Shown piece by piece: positions 25,989 to 34,976 of a stretch of DNA of 64,000 nucleotides. The notes below the pieces were generated by a model that worked only from the letters and a program-made list of their open reading frames with translations, was not told the origin of the DNA and searched no databases. Location of the stretch: NCBI GenBank assembly GCA_021775735.1, contig JAJFHG010000005.1:62001-126000 (forward strand), written 5' to 3'. The DNA is from Hyphomicrobiaceae bacterium. Its GTDB lineage: Bacteria > Pseudomonadota > Alphaproteobacteria > Rhizobiales > Hyphomicrobiaceae. Positions within the stretch are counted from its first letter, which is position 1. The number at the start of each line of letters is the position of its first letter. A program made the translations under genes and the position numbers.

Positions 25989-26563
25989 AGCCGCGCCACC
26001 CGATACGGCTTCAACAACGTTGAAACTGCCTCAGGAACCGACGTTTTATCGGACCCAATCTCTATAGGGTCGCGGTGCTCGTACCAATGTGCAACCAACA
26101 AAAGTAGCGCATGGCGCACTGGCTGGGGCACGTCATCCGCGGTCGGTCCAAATCCGGCAACAAAGGATATCTCAATACCAGCATGAACTTTGCCAGGCTT
26201 TGGCCATTGGCTGGTCGTGCGGAGTAATCGCGGCGGCACATGATTTCCGTCAAGCTCATAGTCTGATGCTGGCATGGCAGTCGGCGCGCCATCCGATGCT
26301 AGAATTGAAATACCCGTAATGGCAGAAACGGGTCTGAGAGGCAGCGTCACACTTTGAGAGCGTTTCGGCCACGCATCAAACGTCCAGGTCCAACTTTGAT
26401 GGATCAATACCAAACTCAGTGCGGCTTCAATATGCAGGCGCGATGTGAGAATGAGACTTGAAATATAAGCGTCTTCGTCACTGTGATCGACACGTAAATG
26501 ATCTTTTGCTTCGGCAATCGAAACAGGTTCGAGTGCCGCGGGGCTGGTGAGCACCAAGGTCAT
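25985..26563 (-). CDS. GTA g6: head-tail connector (phiE125 gp8-like)
   Basis: A 192-residue connector of the PhiE125 gp8/TIGR02215 family. Family features are PVSIAEAKDHLRVDHSDED near the N terminus, the SLVLIHQSWTWTFDAWP segment, the LPLRPVSAITGI strand and a C-terminal HALLLLVAHWYEHRD helix. It is separated from the capsid gene by a 159-nt intergenic region with strong hairpins, unlike most junctions in the cluster, which overlap or nearly touch. Confidence 0.94.
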   Translation of the reverse strand: MTLVLTSPAALEPVSIAEAKDHLRVDHSDEDAYISSLILTSRLHIEAALSLVLIHQSWTWTFDAWPKRSQSVTLPLRPVSAITGISILASDGAPTAMPASDYELDGNHVPPRLLRTTSQWPKPGKVHAGIEISFVAGFGPTADDVPQPVRHALLLLVAHWYEHRDPIEIGSDKTSVPEAVSTLLKPYRVARL

Positions 26564-26597
26564 GGGTCTCTTCTTTCCGCAACTGGTGTCTGAGGTT

Positions 26598-26638
26598 AAA
26601 AAGGCAGGGCTGTAAGCGGGGATGACTCACAGCCCTGC
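26598..26638 (-). terminator. Terminator/attenuator after the GTA capsid gene
   Basis: On the minus strand, a perfect 10-bp stem (26638-26629 with 26613-26604, arms GCAGGGCTGT/ACAGCCCTGC) with a 15-nt loop is followed one base later by five T (26602-26598). It lies about 85 nt downstream of the g5 stop and just before g6, so it probably lowers transcription of the downstream head-tail genes relative to capsid. Confidence 0.6.
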
Positions 26639-26644
26639 GAGGCC

Positions 26645-26675
26645 GCAACCAGCCGGGAGGAGAGAAGCTGGTTGC
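26645..26675 (-). other. Second hairpin in the g5-g6 spacer
   Basis: A perfect 9-bp inverted repeat, GCAACCAGC (26645-26653) and GCTGGTTGC (26667-26675), with a 13-nt purine-rich loop on the plus strand. On the transcript it lies between the capsid stop and the terminator-like hairpin. It has no T tract and may protect the capsid mRNA 3' end. Confidence 0.5.
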
Positions 26676-26722
26676 AGTCACGCGCCGAAGCGTGTGTTTT
26701 GTTGTGATAGAAACCGTCTTGA

Positions 26723-27961
26723 CTAGGCTGCGAACTTCAACAGCTTGACAGCATCAAAGTCCTGCACACCGCCACCAACACGTTTGGTGGTGTAGAACAG
26801 AACGTACGGTTTTGAGCTGTACGGGTCGCGCAGGACACGTATACCGACACGATCCACGATCAAATAACCGCGCCGAAAATCACCAAAGGCGAGCGACAAG
26901 CTATCGGCTGCAACATCTGGCATGTCTTCGCTTTCAGCAACTGGATAGCCAAGCAGTGTCGGTGCCTCACCTGGCGTACCAGATGGCGTCCAAATGTAAT
27001 TGCCATCGCCATCCTTCATTTTGCGAATGTCCGACTGCGTGGATCGATTCATCACAAAGTGTGCGTTTGCGCGATAGCCTGCTTTGACCGAGTAAATCAG
27101 GTCAATCAGTGTGTCGCATGGGTCAGTTGCGGGAAACGCACCAGAAACACCTGTTGATACGGTGCCCATATTGCCCCATGTCCAACTGGCGTTGTCGACG
27201 GTCGTATAATCCAAAAAACCCTTCGGCTTATTGACACCATCGCCTAAGACAAACGCATTGCCTTCTTGCTCAGCAAACGTTGCTCGAACATCTTCTGCCA
27301 ACCATTCGTCGATGTTGACCGCACTGTCATCAAGCAATGTAGATGTTGCCGCTGGCATGGCATACAGCTCCATAGTCGGGAACGACAGTTCTGCCAGCGT
27401 CGGCGTATTGGTTTCTGGCCGTGCAGCCGTCTCGCCAACCCAACCGGTATCTGCACCAGAAATGGCAAACGGCTTTTTATAGACCGCGCCAGACACCTGA
27501 CGCACACCTGCAATTGCGCGAACCGGTGAGACATCACGAACTGCGCCGTTGATCGCCCGTTCAGTTTCATCTGGAACGAGGTACCCACCGTCTGGATCCG
27601 ATCCAACTGACAACGCTTTTTCTTCCAGGCCGCGCAAGCCTTGGGTTTCACCCTCGCGTACATAGGTTTCAAATGCAGATTTATGTTGCAAACCCGCACT
27701 TGAGAGCGGACGTGACGTGCCAAGACCAGGGCGCGCTGATTTCAGAACCATCTGATCCATACGTTGGCGTGTTTCATCAACGGCGCGGTCGAGGGTGTGC
27801 AACTTTTCAACCGTTAATGGATCCGCTGATGATTTTTTGGCCAGTTCTTCAAGGCGCTGGTCATTGGCATCTTTATAGGCTTCAAAGGTGCGCATAAAGT
27901 CTTCGATGGCCGCTGCTGTTGCACCTGCAGAGGCCTTGGTTTCAAGGTGCTCATTTGACAT
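26723..27961 (-). CDS. GTA g5: HK97-type major capsid protein
   Basis: A 412-residue HK97-fold capsid protein. Residues ~1-110 form a helical, charged scaffold-like delta domain (IEDFMRTFEAYKDANDQRL). The mature part starts near SAGLQHKSAFETYVREG, with family motifs GYLVPDETERAINGAVRDVS, TNTPTLAELSFPTMELYAMP and ALVLGDG-like FVLGDGVNKPKGFL. The C-terminus YVLFYTTKRVGGGVQDFDA is typical. Processed by g4; ATG 27961 with AAGGACA upstream. Confidence 0.96.
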   Translation of the reverse strand: MSNEHLETKASAGATAAAIEDFMRTFEAYKDANDQRLEELAKKSSADPLTVEKLHTLDRAVDETRQRMDQMVLKSARPGLGTSRPLSSAGLQHKSAFETYVREGETQGLRGLEEKALSVGSDPDGGYLVPDETERAINGAVRDVSPVRAIAGVRQVSGAVYKKPFAISGADTGWVGETAARPETNTPTLAELSFPTMELYAMPAATSTLLDDSAVNIDEWLAEDVRATFAEQEGNAFVLGDGVNKPKGFLDYTTVDNASWTWGNMGTVSTGVSGAFPATDPCDTLIDLIYSVKAGYRANAHFVMNRSTQSDIRKMKDGDGNYIWTPSGTPGEAPTLLGYPVAESEDMPDVAADSLSLAFGDFRRGYLIVDRVGIRVLRDPYSSKPYVLFYTTKRVGGGVQDFDAVKLLKFAA

Positions 27962-27981
27962 ATGTTCAATGTCCTTAAGAG

Positions 27982-28704
27982 TTAGAGGCTTCGCCTAAGA
28001 AGTTCAGTTGCGGTTTTCAACCGTTCCATCAACCGCGCTTCATCCGATATGCCACCTCTCGCGTCCCGCAGAGCTTGGAGGCCTTTAAGGCCAGAGCGCG
28101 AAATCGCCCTCGCCTCACTGCGCGTCAACCCAGCATCCCGCCTGAGCCAACGTTCAAAAGTTCTTTCTGTCGGGAGCGCGCCAGCAAAGGGCAGGCTTTT
28201 CACCGATACAACCCGCGCGTCAGGATGCATCGGAAATGTCACGACAGATATTTCCCATAAATCAACTTTCTCCAACTGGCGTAAGCCTGTTGCTCGGTCA
28301 CGACGTCCTTTAACGGCGCGAAACCCAATCGACAGGCCGTCGAGCGCACCAGCGCGCATCAGCGAAAGGACTTCTTGTGCCCGCGCAACCTCGGGCATCA
28401 GCTGGCCGCGCACCAAAAGACCACGCCCATCTTCTTTGATTGTTTGCCAAACCCCAATTGGTTGGTTGGCATCATGCTGAAACAACATTTTAATGCCGCG
28501 CGCACCACGCGCTTCGAGGCTCTCCCTAAATGCACCCGGCAACACAACATCGTTTCCGCTATCACGACGATTGAACAGAGAGGCGTAGCCTTCAAAGGTC
28601 CCATCTTCGACAATCGTGGGTGCGAGATCTAGCGCTGTAAATTTGAGTTCTAAATCAGAAGGCAGTGAAGCCACCTGAACTGGTCGTACTGACATACGCA
28701 ACAT
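27982..28704 (-). CDS. GTA g4: prohead protease
   Basis: A 240-residue HK97-family (U35-type) prohead maturation protease. Motifs: FEGYASLFNRRDSGNDVVLPG, written here as FEGYASLFN / RDSGNDVVLPG, the catalytic-type His in MLFQHDANQPIGVW and Ser in ALDGLSIGFRAV, and VDLWEISVVTFPMHPDA. A C-terminal helical extension with two Leu/Arg-rich segments follows. Several starts are close together (ATG 28704, TTG 28701, ATG 28695); AAGGA lies just upstream. Confidence 0.94.
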   Translation of the reverse strand: MLRMSVRPVQVASLPSDLELKFTALDLAPTIVEDGTFEGYASLFNRRDSGNDVVLPGAFRESLEARGARGIKMLFQHDANQPIGVWQTIKEDGRGLLVRGQLMPEVARAQEVLSLMRAGALDGLSIGFRAVKGRRDRATGLRQLEKVDLWEISVVTFPMHPDARVVSVKSLPFAGALPTERTFERWLRRDAGLTRSEARAISRSGLKGLQALRDARGGISDEARLMERLKTATELLRRSL

Positions 28705-28719
28705 ATTCCTTAGGGGACA

Positions 28720-29940
28720 TTACAAAGGTTTATCGGCAATCTCATCGGGATCTTGCTCACCCGTCAGTGGCGCATAGCCGACAGCAGTGCGCTTTTCGTT
28801 GGGTGTCAAAAAGCTTGCCGATTCCAACCGTGTCCAAAGACTATCGCGTTCGGACGCCAGAGCTTCAACACGATCTAAATCCAGCTTCAGTGCCAACGCG
28901 TCGCCATAGGCAGGACCTAACCAGGATGACAAGGCTTTTGCTGTGCGCCACGCCAGCGGCAAGACAGTTTGGCGCCAAAACGAACGCGTGGCTTCCTGAT
29001 AATTCGAATAGGTATTGTCACCTGGAATGCCGAGCAACATCGGCGGCACACCAAGTGCTAAAGCAATTTCTCGCGCGCTGGCATGTTTAGCTTCTATAAA
29101 ATCGAGATCCTTTGGCGTCAGGCTCAACGCCTTCCAATCCAGGCCACCTTCAAGTAACAACGGGCGCCCTGCGTGATGGGCACCTTGAAAACCTGTTTCC
29201 AATTCTGTCTTCAAACGTTGGAATTGCTCATCCGTCATCCGCCCATCACTGCCCTTATAGACAAGCGCGCCAGAGGGCCTTGCGGAATTATCGAGCAGCG
29301 CCTTGTTCCAATCCGACGCAGTGTTGTGAAGGTCAATAGCTTTAGCCGCCGGTTCAATCGGGCTCATGCCATAGTGATCGTTGGTGGGGTGAAACAAACG
29401 AACATGCAAAATGGGTCGGACATTGGCAACCGGATCAGACCGAAAAATAGTTCGGTTGCCATCGACTTGATATTCAAAACCATCCGGCCACCCATCTGCC
29501 CCTTGGATGACTTTCATCCGATCAGGGCGCAGCGTATGAAGTTCGCGCAATTTACCGCCAACCGCGACCGCCTTGAGATACCCATTCCCCGCCACCAATA
29601 GATAACCGTACCAACTTTCCAAAAGGTCGGTGGCGGTTTGATCCGGACACGGGTTCGCCAACACATCTAATAGCGGGTGCGACTCCACTTCGACACCATT
29701 TTGGTGGAGTATAAGCGGAATAGAAGCAGCCGCCTCTGCGATCATTCTGACAGAACGATAGACAATCGGGTTTTCCATAAACCCTTCGTGGGCAAATGCC
29801 TGATAGTCGCGCGGCGCCCATACGGCTTGGCCAGGAGCATGCCAAGACAGAAATGCCCCTGGCGTCGCCGATTTAGTGTGTTTTAAAGGCGCTTTTGTGC
29901 CAACAACATAATCTCTCAGTGCCGTTAAAAATGCCGGCAT
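28720..29940 (-). CDS. GTA g3: portal protein
   Basis: A 406-residue HK97-type portal protein through which DNA is packaged and ejected. Features are NPIVYRSVRMIAEAAASIPL, YGYLLVAGNGYLKAV, LRPDRMKVI, the HNTASDWNKALLDNSARPSG segment and LALGVPPMLLGIPGDNTYSN, all diagnostic of the family. ATG 29940 is preceded by GAGGTG at good spacing. Only 15 nt separate it from g4, so no g3.5-like gene is present. Confidence 0.96.
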   Translation of the reverse strand: MPAFLTALRDYVVGTKAPLKHTKSATPGAFLSWHAPGQAVWAPRDYQAFAHEGFMENPIVYRSVRMIAEAAASIPLILHQNGVEVESHPLLDVLANPCPDQTATDLLESWYGYLLVAGNGYLKAVAVGGKLRELHTLRPDRMKVIQGADGWPDGFEYQVDGNRTIFRSDPVANVRPILHVRLFHPTNDHYGMSPIEPAAKAIDLHNTASDWNKALLDNSARPSGALVYKGSDGRMTDEQFQRLKTELETGFQGAHHAGRPLLLEGGLDWKALSLTPKDLDFIEAKHASAREIALALGVPPMLLGIPGDNTYSNYQEATRSFWRQTVLPLAWRTAKALSSWLGPAYGDALALKLDLDRVEALASERDSLWTRLESASFLTPNEKRTAVGYAPLTGEQDPDEIADKPL

Positions 29941-29973
29941 ATAATCACCTCAATCGCATTTCTGCAGGTTGTA

Positions 29974-31278
29974 TTAAAGCGTGCGCACCATCGGTGCTGC
30001 CCCAGAGCTCAACATCAAATCCGTGAGTGCCCAGACCAACGCATCGACGCGGTCCGGACTTCGCCCCGACACACGCCCATCAGCGCGAAACGCGCACATT
30101 TGATCTTCCAAGGCGCACAATCGACCAACGTGCGCCACACGGCCTTCAGCATAGAGCGACGCAATAGGTTCAGCGCGTAGCCACTTACCTCGTGTTGCAC
30201 GCACTTTCTTTATTGGCGCTGACGATTCAACTGACTTCAATACGGTCTCAATCAGATCGCCACCCTGGTTGACTTCAGCAACCACACGGTCAGCATGATA
30301 ATTTTGATACGCGGCTATGACTGCGCGCGCCCAAACTTGTGGGGCCCGACCCTGCAACGTACAATCCGCCAACACATAAGCCCGGCGGTCTTCGCCAAGA
30401 CCTGCTACAATAATTCCACAACTGTCCGATGCCTTTGTTGCCGTCACAGGTGGATCAACCGCCACCACAATGGTTGCAAGATCTGGGGCCTGATCTGTGC
30501 GTTGTTCTTCAATCCAATCGCGTCGCCACAGCGTACTGTCTTGATCCTCAACAATTTCACCCAGAAACTCCTGACGCCACAAAGCCGTGCCTTGATACCG
30601 TCGGCGCACTTCTGAAATAAAACGTGGCGACAAGTTTGCTGCATTTTTGGCTGTCTCAACGCGAATTGTAACAGTTGCAGCATCGTCCATGATCGTCTGC
30701 AAAATCGGCAATGGTCTCGGTGTCGTCGTCACCACAACTTGCGGTGCCTCACCAAGGCGCAATGCAAATTGCAACATATCCCAAACCGCTTCAGGGTCGC
30801 GCCATTTGGCAAGTTCATCACACCAAGCGGTATCAAATTGCGGTCCGCGAAGACTATTGGGGTCTTCGGCTGAAAACAACTGCGCAACAGCACCATTGGG
30901 CCAAACCAATTGGTTTTTTGCGGCTTGAAATTCAGGCTGTTCATCCTGGCAATGAATTGCCAACAATCCAGATACGCCCTCCACCATCACACGGCGTGCA
31001 TCAACTAACGTCTCGCCAATCAATGCGATGCGACGTCCGCGTGACCCGCTTCCATGCCCCCTGCCTGTCGCACGCGCGCGCACCCATTCTGCGCCGGTTC
31101 GGGTTTTTCCCGCACCCCGACCGCCTAAGATCATCCATACCCGCCACGACTCTTCACCATCTTCTGTTACAGGTGGTGTTTGATCGTCGCGTGCCCAAAG
31201 TGGCCAGTCTTTTTCAATAAACTCAACAGCATTAGGACTGAGCGTCTCCAGATCCTGACGTATCCGCCCATTGCGCAT
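29974..31278 (-). CDS. GTA g2: large terminase (packaging ATPase/nuclease)
   Basis: A ~434-residue terminase large subunit. ATPase domain: Walker A GGRGAGKTRTGAEW, Walker B region FDTAWCDELAKW, coupling motif VVVTTTPRPLP. The RNase H-like nuclease starts at IVVAVDPPVTATKASD, with later acidic residues in RVDALVWALTDL. The open frame continues upstream to 31437, but ATG 31278 fits the family N-terminus (IRQDLETLSPNAVEFIEKDW) and overlaps g1 by 47 nt. In GTAs it packages random host DNA headful-wise. Confidence 0.96.
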   Translation of the reverse strand: MRNGRIRQDLETLSPNAVEFIEKDWPLWARDDQTPPVTEDGEESWRVWMILGGRGAGKTRTGAEWVRARATGRGHGSGSRGRRIALIGETLVDARRVMVEGVSGLLAIHCQDEQPEFQAAKNQLVWPNGAVAQLFSAEDPNSLRGPQFDTAWCDELAKWRDPEAVWDMLQFALRLGEAPQVVVTTTPRPLPILQTIMDDAATVTIRVETAKNAANLSPRFISEVRRRYQGTALWRQEFLGEIVEDQDSTLWRRDWIEEQRTDQAPDLATIVVAVDPPVTATKASDSCGIIVAGLGEDRRAYVLADCTLQGRAPQVWARAVIAAYQNYHADRVVAEVNQGGDLIETVLKSVESSAPIKKVRATRGKWLRAEPIASLYAEGRVAHVGRLCALEDQMCAFRADGRVSGRSPDRVDALVWALTDLMLSSGAAPMVRTL

Positions 31279-31786
31279 GGAGACGTTCAAGGCGTTCTGC
31301 AATGTCTTGACGCATCTGCTCTGCATCTTCTGCGGAAATGTCCGCACGCTGTCGCTGAGGCTTTTGCCCTGAACTGCGTTTGGTGCGCCCACCTTTAAGT
31401 TTTTGCTTGTCAGTGTCCAACTCCAACACTTTCTCAAAGCCTCTAATCATGTTCATCAAGGTTCTGGTTCTACGCTCAATGTCAGCAACACTGGCAACCG
31501 GGCTCGCATGTCCCTCATTTGCCCCAGCTTCCAATTGCTGCAACTCCTGATTGATCGCCGCGTAAAGTCTTTTTGTCAGACGCCTTGGCGAGGCAGATTG
31601 TGCAGGCGCCGATTGTTTGGTGTCTGGTCGCCCGGTGCCAGGTCTTGTGGACCAGCCCTCTCGCTTACGTCGGCCGTAATACGTGCTGACAGACACGCCG
31701 AGCCGACGGCAAAACTGCGCAGCCGGCTCCGTTGTCTCTTCATGTGCACGACGAACGCTGGCCCAGACCGGCTCGTCCACGCCCAT
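31232..31786 (-). CDS. GTA g1: small terminase-like protein
   Basis: A ~184-residue basic protein heading the GTA cluster. N-terminal helix-turn-helix: VWASVRRAHEETTEPAAQFCRRLG followed by SVSTYYGRRKREGW, written here in two parts. A central linker and a C-terminal coiled-coil region around IERRTRTLMNMIRGFEKVLE match g1-type small terminases, including the RTRTLMNMIRGFEKV pattern. The frame opens at TTG 31858, but a likely transcription start lies at that point, so ATG 31786 is preferred. Confidence 0.85.
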   Translation of the reverse strand: MGVDEPVWASVRRAHEETTEPAAQFCRRLGVSVSTYYGRRKREGWSTRPGTGRPDTKQSAPAQSASPRRLTKRLYAAINQELQQLEAGANEGHASPVASVADIERRTRTLMNMIRGFEKVLELDTDKQKLKGGRTKRSSGQKPQRQRADISAEDAEQMRQDIAERLERLHAQWADTSGSGDAQS

Positions 31787-31865
31787 ACTATTGCTTTCAA
31801 TTGTATCTGGAGAATTTGCTAATGGTGTCGGGCTTAATCTGAAGCGCGAATCCACCAATACTTAT

Positions 31866-31894
31866 TTTCTAACAAAATAGCGGCGCGCTGTCAA
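31866..31894 (-). promoter_or_regulatory. Candidate sigma-70-type promoter of the GTA cluster
   Basis: Minus strand: TTGACA (31894-31889), a 17-nt spacer, then TAGAAA (31871-31866). It lies about 80 nt upstream of ATG 31786 at the edge of a very AT-rich ~110-nt tract (31890-32000), the most AT-rich stretch of the window. Known GTA promoters depend on regulators such as GafA and CtrA; no full CtrA site was seen here. Confidence 0.5.
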
Positions 31895-32023
31895 TAAAAT
31901 ATACTGAAATATATTGGAATTATTAGATTTATACTTTTAGTTATTTTGATAATACTATCCTAGCGGATTGTATCATCAGTCCCTTTGCCGGGGATAACTT
32001 TGATTTACTTCAAGAACATTAGT

Positions 32024-32590
32024 TCAATCATCAAAACCATCAATAATATAGCGATGATAAGACAGTTCCTTGACGCGTGCCTCGCTCTTCACCCAACCCC
32101 GCACTGAGATACCCGCTTGTTCCACGGTGTCATAGCTGCCCGACACCAGCGGGTGCCACCAGGCAAGATCCCGCCCTTCAGATATCCGCCGATAACCGCA
32201 GCTTTTTGGCAGCCAACTCAACGTCTTGACTGTTTTGGTCGTAATCGCCAGACAATCAGGCATCTTGTCATGCCGATTTTCATAGTCTTTGCAGCGACAG
32301 GTCTTGGTGTCCAACAGACCGCATGCCAAATTGGTCAGATGAATCTCTCCGGTATCCTCATCTTCAAGCTTGATGAGGCAGCACCGGCCACAACCATCGC
32401 ACAACGATTCCCACTCTTTGGGCGTCATCCGGGATAACGACTTGCGGTGCCAGAAAGGCATCACATTCTCATCTGATACTTTTGATACTTTACCCAACAA
32501 AGGCCCTTTCTCGAACCGCTCGGACCAGACATCCAAGTCCCAATCAGTTAGGGTTTTTTGACCTTGAAAAACCTCCCTCGTCGTTGCCAT
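32024..32590 (-). CDS. UPF0260/YcgN-like Cys-cluster protein
   Basis: A 188-residue protein of the YcgN/UPF0260 (CxxCxxCC) family. The cluster is SLCDGCGRCCLIKLEDEDTG, followed by ACGLLDTKTCRCKDYENR and the conserved MPDCLAITTKTVKTLSWLP and SCGYRRISEGRDLAWWHPL segments. Eight conserved cysteines suggest Fe-S or zinc binding; the family function is unknown. It is a core chromosomal gene marking the 5' border of the GTA cluster. Confidence 0.93.
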   Translation of the reverse strand: MATTREVFQGQKTLTDWDLDVWSERFEKGPLLGKVSKVSDENVMPFWHRKSLSRMTPKEWESLCDGCGRCCLIKLEDEDTGEIHLTNLACGLLDTKTCRCKDYENRHDKMPDCLAITTKTVKTLSWLPKSCGYRRISEGRDLAWWHPLVSGSYDTVEQAGISVRGWVKSEARVKELSYHRYIIDGFDD

Positions 32591-32646
32591 AACCGCCTCT
32601 TAGGAACAACACAAAAATGCGCACAATAACTATGGAGCCCTAACCG

Positions 32647-34944
32647 TTGAGCGACTGGTTTTCCAAACACGGTGGACGCGACAAGCTCATCAATTGGCTG
32701 GGTATCGATTCCAAGATCGATTCCACGCTGGCTGAGAGCGGCGCGCGTATTCGAAACATTTGGAACAGCACCACCAGCTTTTTTGCACGCTTTCGCCTGA
32801 CAGGCCTCAAGCGCGCGGTGAACGAATTAGCGTCTGAAGCGTTGACCATTGGGCTGGGTGGTTTTTTCATCATCTACACTGCCGCACTACCAGCCCTTTT
32901 TGAGTTTGATGAAGAGAAATTTCGCACGGGTCAATTTAGCGTCAAATTTCTAGATGCGGCAGGCAATGAAATTGGGCGGCGGGGGATTTTGCATAACGAT
33001 GCTGTTCCGCTAGAGGAAATCCCAGATCACGTCATAAAAGCAACATTGGCGACAGAAGACCGTCGTTTTTTTGAACACTTCGGGCTTGATGTGTTGGGCA
33101 CAATGCGTGCGCTTATTCAAAACTTGCGCGCGAATGGCGTCGTCCAGGGTGGCTCCTCTATCACCCAACAACTTGCCAAGAATATATTTCTTTCACCTGA
33201 GCGGTCATTGAAACGCAAAGTGAAAGAGCTTTTCTTAGCCTTCCTCTTAGAGTCTCGGTTCTCCAAGCCTGAAATATTAAAGATGTATCTTGACCGCGCC
33301 TACATGGGTGGCGGCGCGTTTGGTGTTGAAGCAGCAGCACAGTTCTATTTTGGAAAATCAGTACGCAATCTCACACTTGCTGAATCCGCGGTGCTGGCAG
33401 GCCTTTACAAGGCGCCGACCAAGTACGCACCACACGTCAATCTACCCGCCTCGCGCGCCAGAACCAACGAAGTATTGTCGAACCTTGTTGAAGCTGGTTT
33501 TTATACAGCCGCACAAGTCCATGAAGCACGCTTACATCCTGCGACGTTTATCGAGCATGGCACAACAGAAAGCCCGGACTGGTTTCTCGACTGGGCGTTT
33601 GAAGAAGTGCAACGTCTGGCGCGGGGCAAGCATGAATATATACTCACCGCCCGCACGACGATTGACCTCGAAATGCAGGCCAAGGCGGAGCAGGCTTTGC
33701 TGACTACCCTCAGTAAATCTGGCCGCTACAAACGGGCCAAGTCAGGCGCACTTGTATCGCTAGAAGTCGATGGCGCACTCAAAGCGATGGTCGGGGGCCC
33801 CGACTATGGTGAAAGTCAGTTTAATCGCGCCTCACACGCCAAGCGCCAGCCCGGCTCATCGTTCAAACCCTACGTCTATGCCACCGCACTAGAGAACGGC
33901 TACACGTCCAAGTCACGTGTGAGAGATGTGTCACCGCGCTGCGGACGCTGGTCACCGAAGAATTATAGTGGCAGTCGCGGCAGCGGACGGCGCGTAACGC
34001 TGACCGAAGCACTCTCACGCTCCCTCAATACAGTTGCCGTGTTCCTCTCGCTCAACGTGGGCCGCGAAAAAGTGATCGCGTTCATGAACCGAATCGGCAT
34101 CAAAGGCGTGCGCAAAACCTGCTCAATTGCGCTTGGGGACGGGGGCATGACTCCGCTTGAACACACCGGAGGCTACGCCACGTTTGCCAACAACGGTAAG
34201 CTTGTCAAACCGTATGCAATTATCGAGCTATTTAATGCGCATGGTGAATTGGTTTATAGTCGTGAGCGTGATGAACCAGCAGCACCTCAGGTCGTGAAGC
34301 CGAAAGTTGTCCATCAGCTCAATCAAATGCTCCACTCAGTTGTCACCAGCGGCACCGGTCGTCGCGCACAGCTACCGTTCACGCACGTCGCAGGTAAAAC
34401 GGGAACAAGCTCGAGTTATCGCGATGCCTGGTTCATGGGCTATACCGGCAAGTTGGTCACGGGCGTTTGGATCGGGAACGATAACTACCGACCAACAGCA
34501 GGTGTCACAGGCGGCAGCTTGCCCGCCCAAACCTGGCAAGCATTTAATTCCGTAGCTCACACCTCGATGGATTTCACACCCATTCCAGGCCTGCCAGAAC
34601 ACCCCGTACAAGCAGCCGAACGCCAGCGCGTCGCGCAAATGCGGCTGAGCAATCCGGAGGACAACCAGGACAAAACAAAGGAAAATCTGGCTGAGAAACG
34701 CACGTTGTCTAAGCGTACTCTTGATGTGTTGTTACGCATGGACACTGCCATGCGCAAAGCCGCTGGTATGAGCCCGCCCGACCCTGAACTCATCCAGGAT
34801 ACCCAACTGGAACCAACAAAACCTGCACAACAGACGAACAAGCGCTCTGATAATTCTCCCGTCCGTAGTCGCGACAAGCGATCCTCAATCAAACCGGTGC
34901 AAGGCCCCTCAGTGCGTCAAGCCACACGCACTTTGACACCTTAA
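32647..34944 (+). CDS. Class A penicillin-binding protein (glycosyltransferase/transpeptidase)
   Basis: A 765-residue bifunctional peptidoglycan synthase. A cytoplasmic N-tail and one TM (~70-92) precede the GT51 domain with catalytic Glu137 in ATEDRRFFEH and QGGSSITQQLAKN. The transpeptidase has the SxxK motif at Ser404-Lys407 (PGSSFKPYVY), an SLN motif and KTG at 584-586. A ~110-residue Lys/Gln/Thr-rich C-terminal extension is unstructured. The start used is TTG 32647, with GGAG upstream. PBP1-like; adjacent DUF1214/DUF1254 genes follow in the same direction. Confidence 0.94.
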   Translation: MSDWFSKHGGRDKLINWLGIDSKIDSTLAESGARIRNIWNSTTSFFARFRLTGLKRAVNELASEALTIGLGGFFIIYTAALPALFEFDEEKFRTGQFSVKFLDAAGNEIGRRGILHNDAVPLEEIPDHVIKATLATEDRRFFEHFGLDVLGTMRALIQNLRANGVVQGGSSITQQLAKNIFLSPERSLKRKVKELFLAFLLESRFSKPEILKMYLDRAYMGGGAFGVEAAAQFYFGKSVRNLTLAESAVLAGLYKAPTKYAPHVNLPASRARTNEVLSNLVEAGFYTAAQVHEARLHPATFIEHGTTESPDWFLDWAFEEVQRLARGKHEYILTARTTIDLEMQAKAEQALLTTLSKSGRYKRAKSGALVSLEVDGALKAMVGGPDYGESQFNRASHAKRQPGSSFKPYVYATALENGYTSKSRVRDVSPRCGRWSPKNYSGSRGSGRRVTLTEALSRSLNTVAVFLSLNVGREKVIAFMNRIGIKGVRKTCSIALGDGGMTPLEHTGGYATFANNGKLVKPYAIIELFNAHGELVYSRERDEPAAPQVVKPKVVHQLNQMLHSVVTSGTGRRAQLPFTHVAGKTGTSSSYRDAWFMGYTGKLVTGVWIGNDNYRPTAGVTGGSLPAQTWQAFNSVAHTSMDFTPIPGLPEHPVQAAERQRVAQMRLSNPEDNQDKTKENLAEKRTLSKRTLDVLLRMDTAMRKAAGMSPPDPELIQDTQLEPTKPAQQTNKRSDNSPVRSRDKRSSIKPVQGPSVRQATRTLTP

Positions 34945-34976
34945 ACCCCAGATACTTACAAGGACCAATACCACTC

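Noticed and set aside
15829-31858. An inducible prophage
   Set aside because: No integrase, repressor, replication or att sequences were seen, and the gene set and sizes match GTAs.
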